From NCBI RefSeq assembly GCF_000586435.1, contig NZ_BAWH01000001.1, forward strand, positions 310,001 through 374,000: DNA of 64,000 nt, read 5' to 3'. Made by a program: the position numbers and the translations under genes. Positions 1-10,591 of this stretch are shown one piece after another (within the stretch, counting starts at the first letter, position 1; every line of letters starts with the position of its first letter). Under the pieces are notes generated by a model. The model made no database searches and was not told the DNA's origin. It saw nothing but the letters and a program-made list of their open reading frames with translations. The DNA comes from Psychrobacter sp. JCM 18901. GTDB lineage: Bacteria > Pseudomonadota > Gammaproteobacteria > Pseudomonadales > Moraxellaceae.

Positions 1-9
1 CACAGGTGT

Positions 10-2065
10 TTAGTTACTAATGGTAGTACCATATTTAGTATTAAAACGAATGGCATGACGGCGAGTGGCTGTAGTGGCACCTAAAGAAAAAGTATTGGTA
101 GTCACTGTACCGTTGTTACCAATAGATACCGAGTTTGTTGCAAATGATGGAGTGCCGCTATTTTCACCAATAGGTGTTGGATTAACTAAGGTAGAGGTAA
201 TCAGCGAATTATTAGAGTCATTTTTACTCTGTAGCGTATCCTTGATAACAATATCTGTCAGAGAAACGTTGCCCCGGTTGATGGCTTCAATTCTATAAGC
301 GATACATTGTCCTGGCACAATGCCAGATATTGGTTTTATACTATACGCGCTGTTAGCACTACCTTCATAATTGACACCAATTGTAGCAAGGTTATTTAGA
401 CTACAGTCATGAACATACTGACTTTTGATTAATACTAATGCAGCATTTTCTTGGATAACATCACCGAAATCATTGCTAGGATAGTTGTACTGACTATTAA
501 TAATGTTTATTTGTCGCACATCGCTTGTCGTGTCTACAGAATATGCATAATTGCTAGGTTCATTCTGAGTGACACAGAGTCTTGTGTAACTGCCAACTTG
601 TGCAGATGTCAAATTGAAGCTGTAGGTACCGTCACTATTGATATTCACTGTTTGAGGCGAAAACGTCCCACTATCACCAGCACATTTATTCAAAGTAATG
701 GTGTGACCAGTGGTAAAAGGGATTCCAGATTCAGTTGGTGAGTCATATCTACCATTAAAATAAAGACTATTATTTAGATATTTAGTAGAGACATCATCTT
801 TGGCTGGAGATGTAATTTGACCGTTATCGTTAAATACAATACCTGAAAAGACATAATTGGATCTGTCATTTGTGATTGTACATGCCCAATTATCTCCGTA
901 CGTAAGCTTTAGATTTTTTTGGATCTAAAGTAGTAACGGTTGTACCATCCGATCTTCTACATGCATATAACGCAGTATAATCTACTAGGTTGGTCGTTCC
1001 TGAGACGGCTTCTGTCAGTGTATAGGTCTTGGCAGGGTTCACCTTAAAGGTTCCTGTAGTGCCTGTACCCGTAGTAACTGTATTGCCTGAACCCGACGTA
1101 GTGACCGAGCTGATGCCGTTGGTAACAACCGAGTTATCTGCATTGTCCTTGATTTGAACAGTAAATTGATCGGTATTTGTTTTACGAGAAGAAGAGAGAG
1201 CTTTAGTATATGTTAGGCGCGGCTGTGGTAGGTAGCAGTAACCATCAAATACAATGTTGATCAGCTGATCACCAGGGTTACCTACAGTGCCAGTAGTATT
1301 ATCGTAGTATTCTAGGTTAGGGTTATTGCCATAAGACACATCTACTCTAACGATAGGTTGATTAAAAGCAACGGATACTTTACATCTTTCATCTACAGAA
1401 TCTGTACTACATAAAACGCTACCAGTAGTAGTTGTTTGACGATAGGGTGCAGTAGTCGTTATTCCGGTGCCTCTATATGTCAAAGTTGGCGTCACACTAG
1501 CACCCGCACTAGTAAAACCAGTGATTGTTACTTGGTCGGAAAACTCGAAATACCTAGTACCTGCTGTTGTTCCTCCGTTTCCTGTCCCTGTACCTAAATA
1601 GTTCACATCTATATCATAAATACTTAAGCTGACATTGGTAAGGGCTTGAGATTCGTTGGTGAAACTGTTTTTAAAAGTGTATGAGACCGCACGAGACGAT
1701 CCCTTATTAGTAAAATCCTGAAAAAATTCAAACGATTGAAGGTTGCCTGCTAGCGTCTTAGGTCTATAAAAATTTGAGCCGCCAGCATCTAAACTGCCAG
1801 TAGTCACTAAACTGTTAGAAGCAATAGTGTAACTTTCACTTCTGAGACCGTTTAAAAGTTGGTTTACACCAAGGATAGGTGGCGATGCTGTCGATCCTAA
1901 GTTACTGTAATCAGTGCTTGCAAACTCATCAGACACAAAGTTAGCAGGGCAAGTCGTAATTGCCGCCAAAGCCAGATAGTTGGGCAATAGTATCAACAAA
2001 GATGGCAAAGCTATCCAACGCGTTACTCTCGACTTAAGAGCTGATAGTTCAACAGACGAATTCAT
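10..2065 (-). CDS. Secreted DUF11-like surface protein (frameshifted)
   Basis: Exported protein of about 684 residues. The ATG at 2065 is chosen because GGAG lies 6 nt upstream; an earlier ATG at 2143 lacks this. Residues ~14-37 form a signal peptide with a Leu/Ile-rich core ending in an ALA-A type site. The body is rich in Thr, Ser, Asn and Gly. A middle segment resembles SpaA/prealbumin-like beta sandwiches (FKVNPAKTYTLTE), and the C-terminal third has a DUF11-like stretch (NRGNVSLTDIVIKD), as in repeat-type cell-surface proteins. A run of seven T at 914-920 breaks the frame; reading it as six joins both halves (DPKNLKLTYGDNW). The stop is at 10-12. No anchor motif is seen, so attachment or release is unknown. 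Family is by pattern only. Confidence 0.7.
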
Positions 2066-2637
2066 AATAGCTCCGAGAGCAAGGATGGAATGTAGATATA
2101 ATTTTGTTATAAGAATAATATTTAAGTGACAATTAATATACAAAAATGAGACGAAAGTCTATTTATAGGGTATGAATAGCAGAAAGCTTTTCCAGATAAT
2201 ATATTTAGAGAGCTGAACCCCTACTGCAAAGGCTATACTTGTTTTTGCACATTCAACAAAATTATATCTCTCTCAGTGAGTCATCAGTAATCATTTTTAA
2301 AAAAACTAATCATTATTTATTTAAAAAATACTTGTTATTTCATCATTTCTCTACAGCCATAAACAACTTAACCGTAAACGCTTATAATGGAATGTCATAG
2401 CAATTAATGATTGAATAGATAGTCATAGCATTATAACGATTTGGCAGGTGTGTTGATTTGATGCATTTGTCGATATGAGTAATACTATTTTTATAATCAA
2501 GCTGTATATCATCGCACAAAACAATGGAATGCTTGGACGTAGCAAGGATGTCATAAGTAAGCCAATTTCTCATCATGCATTTTTCAATGAAGCCCTGCCA
2601 TTAGGTAGGTATGACTGATATAAAAGGATTAACAAGA
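2066..2637. other. Intergenic region upstream of aceE
   Basis: A+T-rich spacer between the divergent surface-protein gene and aceE. A TATAAT hexamer at 2383-2388 could be a -10 box for aceE, but no good -35 sits 16-18 bp upstream. A 64-codon open frame on the minus strand (2382-2576) has no ribosome site or recognisable protein character and is not called. Confidence 0.4.
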
Positions 2638-5447
2638 ATGAATTATTATAAGGATGCTGATAGCACCGAAACTCAGGAATGGCTGGCAGCCTTTGAGTCT
2701 GTGGTTAAACACGCAGACAAGGACCGTGCTCAGTTTCTCCTAAAAGCCTTATACAATATGGCGGTTCAAGAAGGTCTTCCGTTCAACAGACTAGACACCG
2801 CTTATGTCAATAGTATCGCTGTTGAAGACGAGCCAATGTACCCAGGCGATCTAGGCATGGAGCGTAAGATACGTGCGCTAATTCGTTATAATGCACTTGC
2901 TATGGTTATGCGTGCCAATAAAAACGACGATGATTTGGGTGGTCACTTAGCGACATTCGCCTCTAGTGCGACACTTTATGAAACAGGTTTTAACCATTTC
3001 TTCCGCGCGGCTAGCGATCATTTCGGTGGTGACATGATCTATTATCAAGGTCACTCAGCTCCAGGTATCTATGCACGCTCTTATCTAGAAGGTCGTTTGA
3101 CCGAAGATCAGCTTGATAACTTCCGCCGTGAAGTAGGCGGCAAAGGCCTATCAAGCTATCCGCATCCATATCTAATGCCTGATTATTGGCAGTTCCCAAC
3201 GGTATCAATGGGACTTGGCCCAATCATGTCTATCTATCACGCCCATGTACATCGCTATATGGAAAACCGCGGCTTGCTAGAAAAAGAAGGTCGTAAGATT
3301 TGGACATTCTTAGGTGATGGTGAAACGGATGAGCCAGAAAGCTTGGGTGCTATTTCTCTGGCAGGTCGTGAGAAGCTGGACAACCTAATATGGGTAGTCA
3401 ACTGTAACTTGCAGCGTCTTGATGGTCCAGTCCGTGGTAACGGTAAAATCATTCAAGAGCTAGAGTCAGTATTCCGCGGTGCAGGATGGCGAGTTATCAA
3501 AGTCATTTGGGGTGGTAACTGGGATTCATTACTTGGTAAAGATCATACGGGTGTCCTTAAACAACGTATGGAAGAAGTGGTGGATGGCGAGTATCAGCTA
3601 TATGAAGCACGTACGCCTGAATTTACCCGCAAAGAGTTCTTTGGTAAATATCCAGAGCTAGAAGAAATGGCAGATGCGTTGACTGACGAAGAAATATCTC
3701 GTCTGAACCGTGGTGGCCATGATCCAGTTAAAGTTTATGCTGCATTTAGCGAAGCTATGAAAACCAAAGGCCAACCGACAGTTATTTTGGTTAAAACCGT
3801 TAAAGGTTACGGTCTATCTGCACAAACGCAAGCAGTCAACAAGTCGCATCAGGTGAAGAAGCTTGATCAAGAAGCGTTGATGTATTTCCGTGATCGTTTT
3901 GATTTGCCATTTACTGATGAGCAGTTAGAGACTCTACCGTTCTACCGCCCTGAAGAAGGTTCGGCGGAGATGAAGTATCTCAAAGGTCGTCGTGAGTCAT
4001 TAGGTGGTCATCTACCAAACCGCCGTAGTGGTCATATCCCACTGAATATCCCTGAACTATCAATGTTTGATCGGGTGTTAAAAGGTAGTAATGGTAAAGA
4101 GCAATCTACAACGATGGTATTTGTGCGATTGCTATCTGCAATGCTAAAAAACAAAGACATTCAAGATCGTGTCGTACCAATTGTACCTGACGAAGCGCGT
4201 ACTTTTGGTCTAGAAGGTATGTTCCGTCAATTGGGTATTTACTCGGCTGTTGGCCAAAAATATACGCCAGAAGACAGTGAAGCATTGATGGGCTACAAAG
4301 AAGCCATCGATGGTCACATGTTAGAAGAAGGTATCAACGAAGCAGGCGCAATGAGTACTTGGATTGCATTGGCAACCAGTTATTCTGTGAACGCGCTACC
4401 TATGATTCCGATGTATATCTATTATTCAATGTTTGGTTTCCAACGTGTGGGTGATTTGGCTTGGGCGGCAGGTGATTGTCAAGCACAAGGCTTCTTGTTG
4501 GGCGCAACTGCTGGTCGTACGACACTTAATGGCGAAGGCTTGCAGCATCAAGATGGTCATTCACAGATTCTGTTCAATGTCGTGCCAAACTGCGTCAGCT
4601 ATGATCCTTGCTTTGGTTATGAGCTAGCCGTTGTCATGCATGACGGTCTACGCCGTATGTATGGTGAAGGCGAGCGCGTTTACTATTACTTGACGTTGAT
4701 GAATGAAAACTACGAGCAACCTGCTATGCCAGAAGGTGCCGAAGAAGGTATCAAACGTGGTATGTACTTGCTTGAAGACAATGGTTCAACACAAGTACAG
4801 CTATTAGGTTCTGGTGTTATCTTACGCGAAGTACAAAAAGCATCACAGATCCTAAAAGATGAGTTCAATATTACGTCTAACGTCTGGAGTGTAACTAGCT
4901 TTAACGAGCTGACTCGTGATGGTATGGTTTGTGATGATTACAACCGTCTACATCCAATGGACGAAGAGAAAGTGCCTTGGGTTACTGAGCAATTAGCACC
5001 GCACGAAGGTATCGTGGTTGCAGCGACAGATTATATGCGTAACTACTCAGAGCAGATCCGTGCTTGGTTGCCAGACAATCGTCCTTACACGACTCTGGGT
5101 ACCGATGGTTATGGCCGTTCTGATACGCGCGAAAACCTACGTAGTTTCTTCAACGTTGATGCGGCGCATATCGTTGTGGCAACGCTTAAACGCCTAGCCG
5201 ATGAAGGCGAAGTGAGATGCGTTTGGTTAAAGACGCGATTTCAAGCTTAGGTATTGATGTGGATCATCCACCTGCATGGCAGCAGCAGTCTTACTATGAC
5301 CAGTCTCCAGATGCACCAGCACCAGGTAACGTAAATCCAAATCCTGTACCTGAGTTTATCGCTGAAGACGATGATGAAATCAGTAATGAAGGCCGTGCTG
5401 AAGATCAAGCAGATGCAAATGTACTTGATGATAAAGATGTCAAATAA
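2638..5447 (+). CDS. aceE: Pyruvate dehydrogenase E1 component (frameshifted near 3' end)
   Basis: Homodimeric thiamine-diphosphate E1 of the pyruvate dehydrogenase complex; decarboxylates pyruvate and acetylates the lipoyl groups of AceF, the next gene. The TPP-binding motif GDGETDEPES and the following NCNLQRLDGPVRGNG are nearly identical to E. coli AceE. Two starts are possible: 2611, or the preferred 2638, which has AAAAGGA 9 nt upstream and gives about 936 residues (family about 890). The frame breaks at 5214-5216: GTGAGATG should read GTGAAGATG, after which the C-terminus continues (LVKDAISSLGIDVDHPPAW) to 5447 with an acidic tail. One base of an AA pair appears lost. aceF follows 28 bp downstream, presumably co-transcribed. 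Confidence 0.95.
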
Positions 5448-5475
5448 TAATAACCATAAGACGAGGAAATAAATC

Positions 5476-7197
5476 ATGGACATTAAAGCCCCCGATTTAG
5501 GTGTGGATAGCGCCGAAGTCAGCGAGATTATGGTAGAAGTTGGCGATGTCATCGCAAAAGATGACAACATCGTATTATTAGAATCTGACAAAGCATCGGT
5601 TGAAGTACCAAGCTCTGCTGCTGGTAAAGTGACTAAGATTAGTGTTGCTATCGGTGATCAAGTCAGCGAAGGTATGGTGCTAATTGAGCTTGAAAGTGCA
5701 GACGATAGCGCAGAAAGCAATGATGATAATGCTGCTGCTGAAGAGCAAGAAGCGAACAGCACAAATGATGTCGAACCAGAATCAAAACCTGAACCTGCTA
5801 CAACTGATTCAAAGCAATCAGAGTCTGCTGCCAAGCCAGCCGCTAATGCTGGTAAAGCAACTACTCATGCGCTACCTGACTTAGGTGTTGATGAGGCACA
5901 AGTTTCTGAAATTATGGTGAGCGTTGGTGATACTGTTAGCGCTGAGCAGTCGATTTTGCTAATCGAATCAGACAAAGCTTCGGTTGAAGTACCAGCGCCA
6001 GTTGCCGGTAAGATTGAGAAAATCTTGGTCGCAGCAGGTGATATGGTTGCTAATGGTCAGGACTTTATCGTCATCATGGAAAGTAGTACAGATGATGCTA
6101 GTGATAGTAAATCTGAAGATCCTAAGACACAAGAGTCAGCACCAGCCGAAACAGAAGATAAACCAGCTGCTAAAACTACTGGTGAGCCAAAACAAGCTGC
6201 TAAACCGACCAATACTGATACAGCTGCTAGCAAAACAGAGGGTAAATTAACTGAAGCACAGGTCAATGAAAAATTGGTTGATGTGTATGCAGGTCCTGCC
6301 GTTCGCAAACTAGCCCGTCAGTTAGGTGTGGATATCACACAAGTGAATGGTTCAGCTCTAAACGATCGCATTCTAAAAGAAGACTTGTTTGCACATGTTA
6401 AGAACAGTCTAACCAAGCAGAAAGCGGCACCTGTGAGCGGTAATCCTGTTAGCTCAGGTCTACCGAAACTGCCTGACATGAGTAATGCTGAGATCTGGGG
6501 TGAGACAGAAACACAAGACCTCAGCCGCTTGCAGAAAGTCTCGATACCACAGCTCAACTACAATACTTTGCTACCGCAAGTAACGCAGTTCGATCTCTCT
6601 GATATCACCGAGACTGAAAAACTACGTGGTGAGCTAAAAGGTGGCATGAAAGCTGAAGGTGTTGGCTTTACTATCTTGGCATTTGTGGTTAAAGCAACTG
6701 CTTACGCGTTGACCCAGCATCCACGATTCAACAGTCATTTGAGCGATGACAATACTCAGGTTATATTGCGTAAAAGTGTCAATATGGGTATTGCTGTGGC
6801 AACAGATGATGGTCTTATCGTACCGGTTATCAAAAACGTACAAGATAAAGGTCTAAAGCAAATCGCAATTGAGATTGGCGAGCTTGCTGTAAAAGCTCGT
6901 GATAAGAAGCTCAGCACTAAAGATTTGCAAGGGGCTAGCTTTACCATATCGAGCCAAGGTAACTTGGGTGGTACGGCATTTACGCCATTAGTTAACTGGC
7001 CACAAGTTGGTATTTTAGGTGTCTCTGAAGCAAGTATGCAGCCACGTTGGGATGCTAAAAAACAAAGCTTTGAGCCACGTTTGATGCTGCCACTGTCTTT
7101 GTCTTATGACCACCGTGTGATTAATGGCGCAGACGCTGCTGTATTTACTCGTTATATCGCAACGCTATTGGCAGATCCACGTCGTATCTTGATCTAA
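5476..7197 (+). CDS. aceF: Dihydrolipoamide acetyltransferase, E2 of pyruvate dehydrogenase
   Basis: Core E2 subunit that moves the acetyl group from E1 to CoA; 573 residues, intact. Two lipoyl domains lie at residues ~1-75 and ~133-205, each with the lipoylated lysine in an ESDKASVEVP motif. They are joined by Ala/Glu/Ser/Thr-rich flexible linkers. A peripheral-subunit-binding domain follows at ~275-315 (GPAVRKLARQLGVD), then the acetyltransferase domain with the catalytic SYDHRVING motif near the C-terminus. E. coli has three lipoyl domains, so two is within the usual range. The E3 gene (lpd) is not in this window. An AGACGAGGAA ribosome site precedes the ATG. Lipoylation would depend on lipB, at 50.4 kb. 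Confidence 0.97.
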   Translation: MDIKAPDLGVDSAEVSEIMVEVGDVIAKDDNIVLLESDKASVEVPSSAAGKVTKISVAIGDQVSEGMVLIELESADDSAESNDDNAAAEEQEANSTNDVEPESKPEPATTDSKQSESAAKPAANAGKATTHALPDLGVDEAQVSEIMVSVGDTVSAEQSILLIESDKASVEVPAPVAGKIEKILVAAGDMVANGQDFIVIMESSTDDASDSKSEDPKTQESAPAETEDKPAAKTTGEPKQAAKPTNTDTAASKTEGKLTEAQVNEKLVDVYAGPAVRKLARQLGVDITQVNGSALNDRILKEDLFAHVKNSLTKQKAAPVSGNPVSSGLPKLPDMSNAEIWGETETQDLSRLQKVSIPQLNYNTLLPQVTQFDLSDITETEKLRGELKGGMKAEGVGFTILAFVVKATAYALTQHPRFNSHLSDDNTQVILRKSVNMGIAVATDDGLIVPVIKNVQDKGLKQIAIEIGELAVKARDKKLSTKDLQGASFTISSQGNLGGTAFTPLVNWPQVGILGVSEASMQPRWDAKKQSFEPRLMLPLSLSYDHRVINGADAAVFTRYIATLLADPRRILI

Positions 7198-7214
7198 AGC
7201 TAGCTAGCAATTAG

Positions 7215-7243
7215 AAAAGACTGCCTACGGGTGGTCTTTTTTT
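7215..7243 (+). terminator. Rho-independent terminator after aceF
   Basis: AAAAGAC/GTCTTTT stem extended by GC and wobble pairs around a TACG loop, followed by a run of T. It lies 18 bp after the aceF stop. Confidence 0.8.
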
Positions 7244-7341
7244 ATGGAGGTTATTTGTTCTTACAGGTTATTAGCTATTTTTATAAGTAATTGCCTAGTA
7301 GTTAGAGTAGAAAAACGGTAGTAGCCGTAATTAATAAGCAC

Positions 7342-7369
7342 AAAAAAAGCCAGCTATTAAGCTGGCTCT
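7342..7369 (-). terminator. Terminator of ompW
   Basis: Inverted repeat AGCCAGC/GCTGGCT with a 6-nt loop; on the minus strand it is followed by seven T. It lies 26 bp beyond the ompW stop codon. Confidence 0.8.
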
Positions 7370-7394
7370 TATTACGCATGGTATCTTTACTAAT

Positions 7395-8023
7395 TTAGAA
7401 CTGTTTAACGAATGCTACGCCATATACCCAAGGGCTGATATCAACTTCGCCGATATCAGTACCGTTTAGGCTTGCATCTGTTTTGATGTCCATATAACGG
7501 GCATCAATACGGAAAGCTTCGGTAGGAGCAAAAGGAATATCAATACCAACATGGCCAGCTACACCAACGCTATCATCAAGCTCTAAATCATTACCATTAC
7601 CAAGGTAGATTCTTTCTTTGAAGAAAGTCGTGTAGTTCACACCAACACCAACAAAAGGCTTCACATTCATAGGCAGATCATAGCCATCGAAGTGATACTG
7701 TACAGATAGAGTAGGTGGTAGGTGCTGAGTTTCTGCATCAATAGTAGTATCACCAGTTTTCAGAGTGATGTCATGATGGAATGGAGCGCCGCTAGTAGTT
7801 CGACACCAACGTTGTTAGCGATAAAATACTCACCACTGATAGTAGGACGTACACCACCATCAACATCAACAGATAAACCGTTATCTAGAGTACCGTTGTT
7901 GCTTTTAGGATCAACATAATGTGCGCCAGCAGCAACAGACCAAGTACCAGCAGGGACTGCAAAAGCAGTTGTCATTGTAAGTGCAGCAGCAGTTGCTAAA
8001 ACTAGGGATTGTAGTTTCATCAT
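7395..8023 (-). CDS. ompW: OmpW family outer-membrane protein (frameshifted)
   Basis: Small eight-stranded outer-membrane barrel of the OmpW family, about 209 residues. Residues 1-22 are a signal peptide (ATAAALTMTTAFA). The mature start (PAGTWSVAAGAHYVDPKSNNG), the central GVELLAA-PFHHDI segment and the end GVAFVKQF with a terminal Phe are typical of the family. The frame breaks near 7787: GGCGCTCC on the coding strand should be GGCGGCTCC, one G lost; after repair the product is continuous. AAGGA lies 5 nt before the first of two adjacent ATG codons. OmpW proteins are thought to pass small hydrophobic molecules across the outer membrane. The gene stands alone with its own terminator. Confidence 0.9.
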
Positions 8024-8330
8024 TTCATTCCTTAACGTAATAAAAAAATTATCAGCAGTTTGCTAATGAGGGATGGCATTAGCTACTGATACATAATGTC
8101 ATGATTAAAGTTTAATCTGTAACATTTAATCTCTATTATAATACGAAAATCATTATTGTTGGTAAGGTTTTAAATATAAATTAGCAATGTTTCTGCAATA
8201 AATTACATTTACGTGTAATTCAATTGTCTACAGTCTATAATTAAACACAACAAAAGCTGCTTTTTAAGTAAGTGTCATTGACGTAAGTCGGTATCTCTTA
8301 TTTACGATTCAACAAGAGGTGCAATATATT
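8024..8330. other. Divergent intergenic region ompW / zinc-ribbon protein
   Basis: A+T-rich region carrying both 5' ends. The one clear element is the perfect palindrome at 8103-8117, described separately. No RNA gene is recognised. Confidence 0.5.
8103..8117. promoter_or_regulatory. Perfect 15-bp palindrome upstream of ompW
   Basis: GATTAAA-G-TTTAATC, 7-bp arms with a 1-nt centre, about 80 bp upstream of the ompW start. The size suits a dimeric regulator, but it does not match the FNR consensus (TTGAT-N4-ATCAA) known at E. coli ompW. Function is inferred from symmetry and position only. Confidence 0.35.
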
Positions 8331-8558
8331 ATGCTTGGCTATTGCAGTAACTCCCCTCTACGCTGTACGAATGCGCGTACGATGAAAATACTGAATCAGG
8401 TAGACTCTTGTTGTCCTGAATGTCACTTGTTTTTGATACCTGCGCAGGATATTAGTCAGCAGCTTCGCGCTGACGAACAGTTCTTGAGGTTCTCTATCCT
8501 ACTAATTGTGTTTATACTGCTTGTATCAGTCTATATTTATTATCTGTATTTTGTATAG
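8331..8558 (+). CDS. Small zinc-ribbon, single-TM protein of unknown function
   Basis: Predicted 75-residue protein. ATG at 8331 is preferred over an in-frame GTG at 8319, because AAGAGG lies about 11 nt upstream of it. The N-terminal half has four cysteines in a Cys-x6-Cys ... Cys-Pro-Glu-Cys arrangement (GYCSNSPLRC ... CCPEC), resembling the zinc-ribbon heads at the start of some periplasmic binding or OmpA-like proteins. The C-terminal 22 residues form one transmembrane helix (FSILLIVFILLVSVYIYYLYF). It lies 176 bp upstream of an ion channel that itself ends in a CPHC motif. No function can be assigned; a remnant of a larger protein is possible. Confidence 0.55.
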   Translation: MLGYCSNSPLRCTNARTMKILNQVDSCCPECHLFLIPAQDISQQLRADEQFLRFSILLIVFILLVSVYIYYLYFV

Positions 8559-8734
8559 CCGATAGTCATGGCTGATAATGGACAGGTCAGTACCAAATGA
8601 AGCGTTTCTGATAAAAATCACGGATGATTGCTGCAAATATCTCCTATGTTCTGTGATGAAAGTTTGGTTCTTATTGTTTGACCGTTGTTTTATTCTATTA
8701 ATATCAAATCGGTATTTCACCGCATAGGGCTGGC

Positions 8735-9718
8735 ATGTTATTCCAATCTATACGGCGCTTGCGTCATTTTGTTTATGATATTTTACAAAATGAAGAACAT
8801 GACACGTTATTTAGCCGTTACGTTGATTATTTTCTCATATTTTTGATCATGACTAACGTAGCTGCTGTGATAGCCGAGTCTGTCGATCAGTGGTATTACC
8901 CTTATCAAGATTACTTCACCTTATTCGAAAACTTCTCTATCGTTGTCTTTTCCATTGAATACTTACTGCGTCTGTGGAGTGTGGCTGAAGCCAAGCCTGA
9001 TAACACAACATGGAAACAGCGATGGGATTGGCTTAGAAGTCCATCCGCATTGATTGACTTAGTAGCCATCGTGCCCGCCTTTTTGAATTTCTTTGTCAAT
9101 ATTGATTTGCGTTTCTTACGTATTTTACGTTTATTTCGAATCCTAAAATTGACTCGTTATTTTGCCTCAATGCGTATCTTATTAGTCGTAATCAGCAAGG
9201 AGCGAGGCTCATTTCAGGCTGTTATCTTCATTCTTATTATTATGATTGTGACTGCCTCTAGCGGTATTTATCTAGTGGAGAATCACGCACAGCCAGACGA
9301 GTTTGAGTCCATACCTAAAGCAATGTGGTGGGCTGTGGTGACACTGACAACAGTAGGCTATGGAGATGTCACGCCAATTACTAATGCGGGCAAAATATTG
9401 GGTGCGGTCATTACGATATTGGGTGTGGGTCTCGCTGCACTGCCAGCTGGTATTCTAGCGACAGGATTAGCAAATGAGTTGGCTCAGCGCCGTGAAGAGC
9501 TTGAACAGCATTTTCGTGAGCAGCTCATTGATAGTGACTTTGATCTGGTACAGAATCAGATGATGATTGATAAAATTCGTCGAGAGCTGGGTTTAGATAA
9601 AGAACAGGCACAAAATATCGTTCTACAAGTACTTCGAGAGCAAGAACTTGAACGGCGTGAAAAAGAAGTTGAAACGCGCCAAAAAAACTTCTGTCCGCAT
9701 TGCGGTGAAGTTTTATAG
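8735..9718 (+). CDS. Voltage-gated potassium channel family ion transporter
   Basis: Six-helix Kv-type channel subunit of 327 residues, intact. The S4 sensor has regularly spaced arginines (RFLRILRLFRILKLTR) and the pore loop carries the K+ filter TVGYGD at ~residue 210, preceded by MWWAVVTLTT. S5-S6 end in LPAGILATGLANEL. A charged, probably coiled-coil cytoplasmic tail (residues ~250-315) ends in FCPHCGEVL, a half zinc ribbon. A run of seven A at 9681-9687 lies inside the tail without breaking the frame, which makes it a useful control for the frameshifts elsewhere. Family assignment is firm; gating and physiological role are not visible. Confidence 0.93.
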   Translation: MLFQSIRRLRHFVYDILQNEEHDTLFSRYVDYFLIFLIMTNVAAVIAESVDQWYYPYQDYFTLFENFSIVVFSIEYLLRLWSVAEAKPDNTTWKQRWDWLRSPSALIDLVAIVPAFLNFFVNIDLRFLRILRLFRILKLTRYFASMRILLVVISKERGSFQAVIFILIIMIVTASSGIYLVENHAQPDEFESIPKAMWWAVVTLTTVGYGDVTPITNAGKILGAVITILGVGLAALPAGILATGLANELAQRREELEQHFREQLIDSDFDLVQNQMMIDKIRRELGLDKEQAQNIVLQVLREQELERREKEVETRQKNFCPHCGEVL

Positions 9719-9784
9719 GCAAGTGTGAGATGTTTTAGAACGGATAGGTTCTTAGCAATTAATTACAGCTAATGCTTTGCTTAT

Positions 9785-9825
9785 AAAAAGAGGTCTCGTG
9801 TTTTCATAGCACAAGACCTCTTTTA
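9785..9825. terminator. Bidirectional terminator between channel and terD genes
   Basis: Arms AAAAGAGGTCT and AGACCTCTTTT, extended by GTG/CAC across one mismatch, with A and T tracts on the two sides. It serves the two converging genes. Confidence 0.85.
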
Positions 9826-9845
9826 TATTCGATGACCAGTTGCTC

Positions 9846-10494
9846 TTATATACCCTGAGGAATGGGCAGTGCACGTGCTAACTCATGAGCCACTTCTTGT
9901 GCTGCATCTGCTAGACCTTCTGCAGTGAGTGGTAAGTTTTGCAATGTTAAATGCCAGTCATCAACAGATCGGCGCAAATGCGCCACCCATAGCGTGGTGC
10001 AATCGCGTGGGAGCTGCTTAAGGTTGACTTCAAAACAACGGTTTCCTTCATCGTCACTCAGATGAATCTCGCCTTTCTTGACTCTAGAAAACGAATGACC
10101 GTGGTATGAGTTGGCGATTAAACCAATATGAGTGATATGAGCAGGAATTTTTTTCGAGTTCCAATCTGATTTGCTCTTGATCAAGCGGGGCAAGATACAT
10201 GGCTTGTTCACCGCGATCCTTACCATTTAAGCTGTCACCTTGATGCTTGACCGATTCAGCTTTATCTCGTAATTGTTTAAACCAAACGATGTCACTGATG
10301 ACGCAGTTATCATCATATAACACACAAGCCAAATCAATATCCATCGCGCTTTGATTTTTTTTGAAGCGCTTAAACATGCCTTTTGGCTCAATTTTGGTAA
10401 ATTCATAATTGAGCGCAAAGAACAAAGTCCCTGCGTCTAGTCCAAGTCCTCGTAAACTATCTGATAACAGTGGTGATGGGGCAGTGGTCGACAT
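9846..10494 (-). CDS. TerD family protein (frameshifted)
   Basis: Calcium-binding TerD-type stress protein of about 215 residues. It shows the family signatures MDIDLACVLYDDN, SVKHQGDSLNGKDRG (acidic Ca2+ ligands) and ITHIGLIANSYHGHSFSRVKKGEI. A run of seven T at 10148-10154 splits it; read as six, LELEKIPAHITH joins the halves. No other ter gene is nearby, so this is a solitary TerD rather than a tellurite operon. The WYL regulator gene lies 97 bp upstream on the same strand. Cellular role unknown; family membership is strong. Confidence 0.88.
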
Positions 10495-10591
10495 AACTTT
10501 CCTTTTTTATTCTTAGTTTTTAACCGTTATCTAGATTTATTGACTGCTTACTTGAGTAGTGGTGATTTAGGCAAGTTTAATACCAGTGATG

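Noticed and set aside
2382..2576. 64-codon open frame upstream of aceE on the minus strand
   Set aside because: No ribosome site, no domain, atypical composition, and it lies in the probable aceE promoter region.
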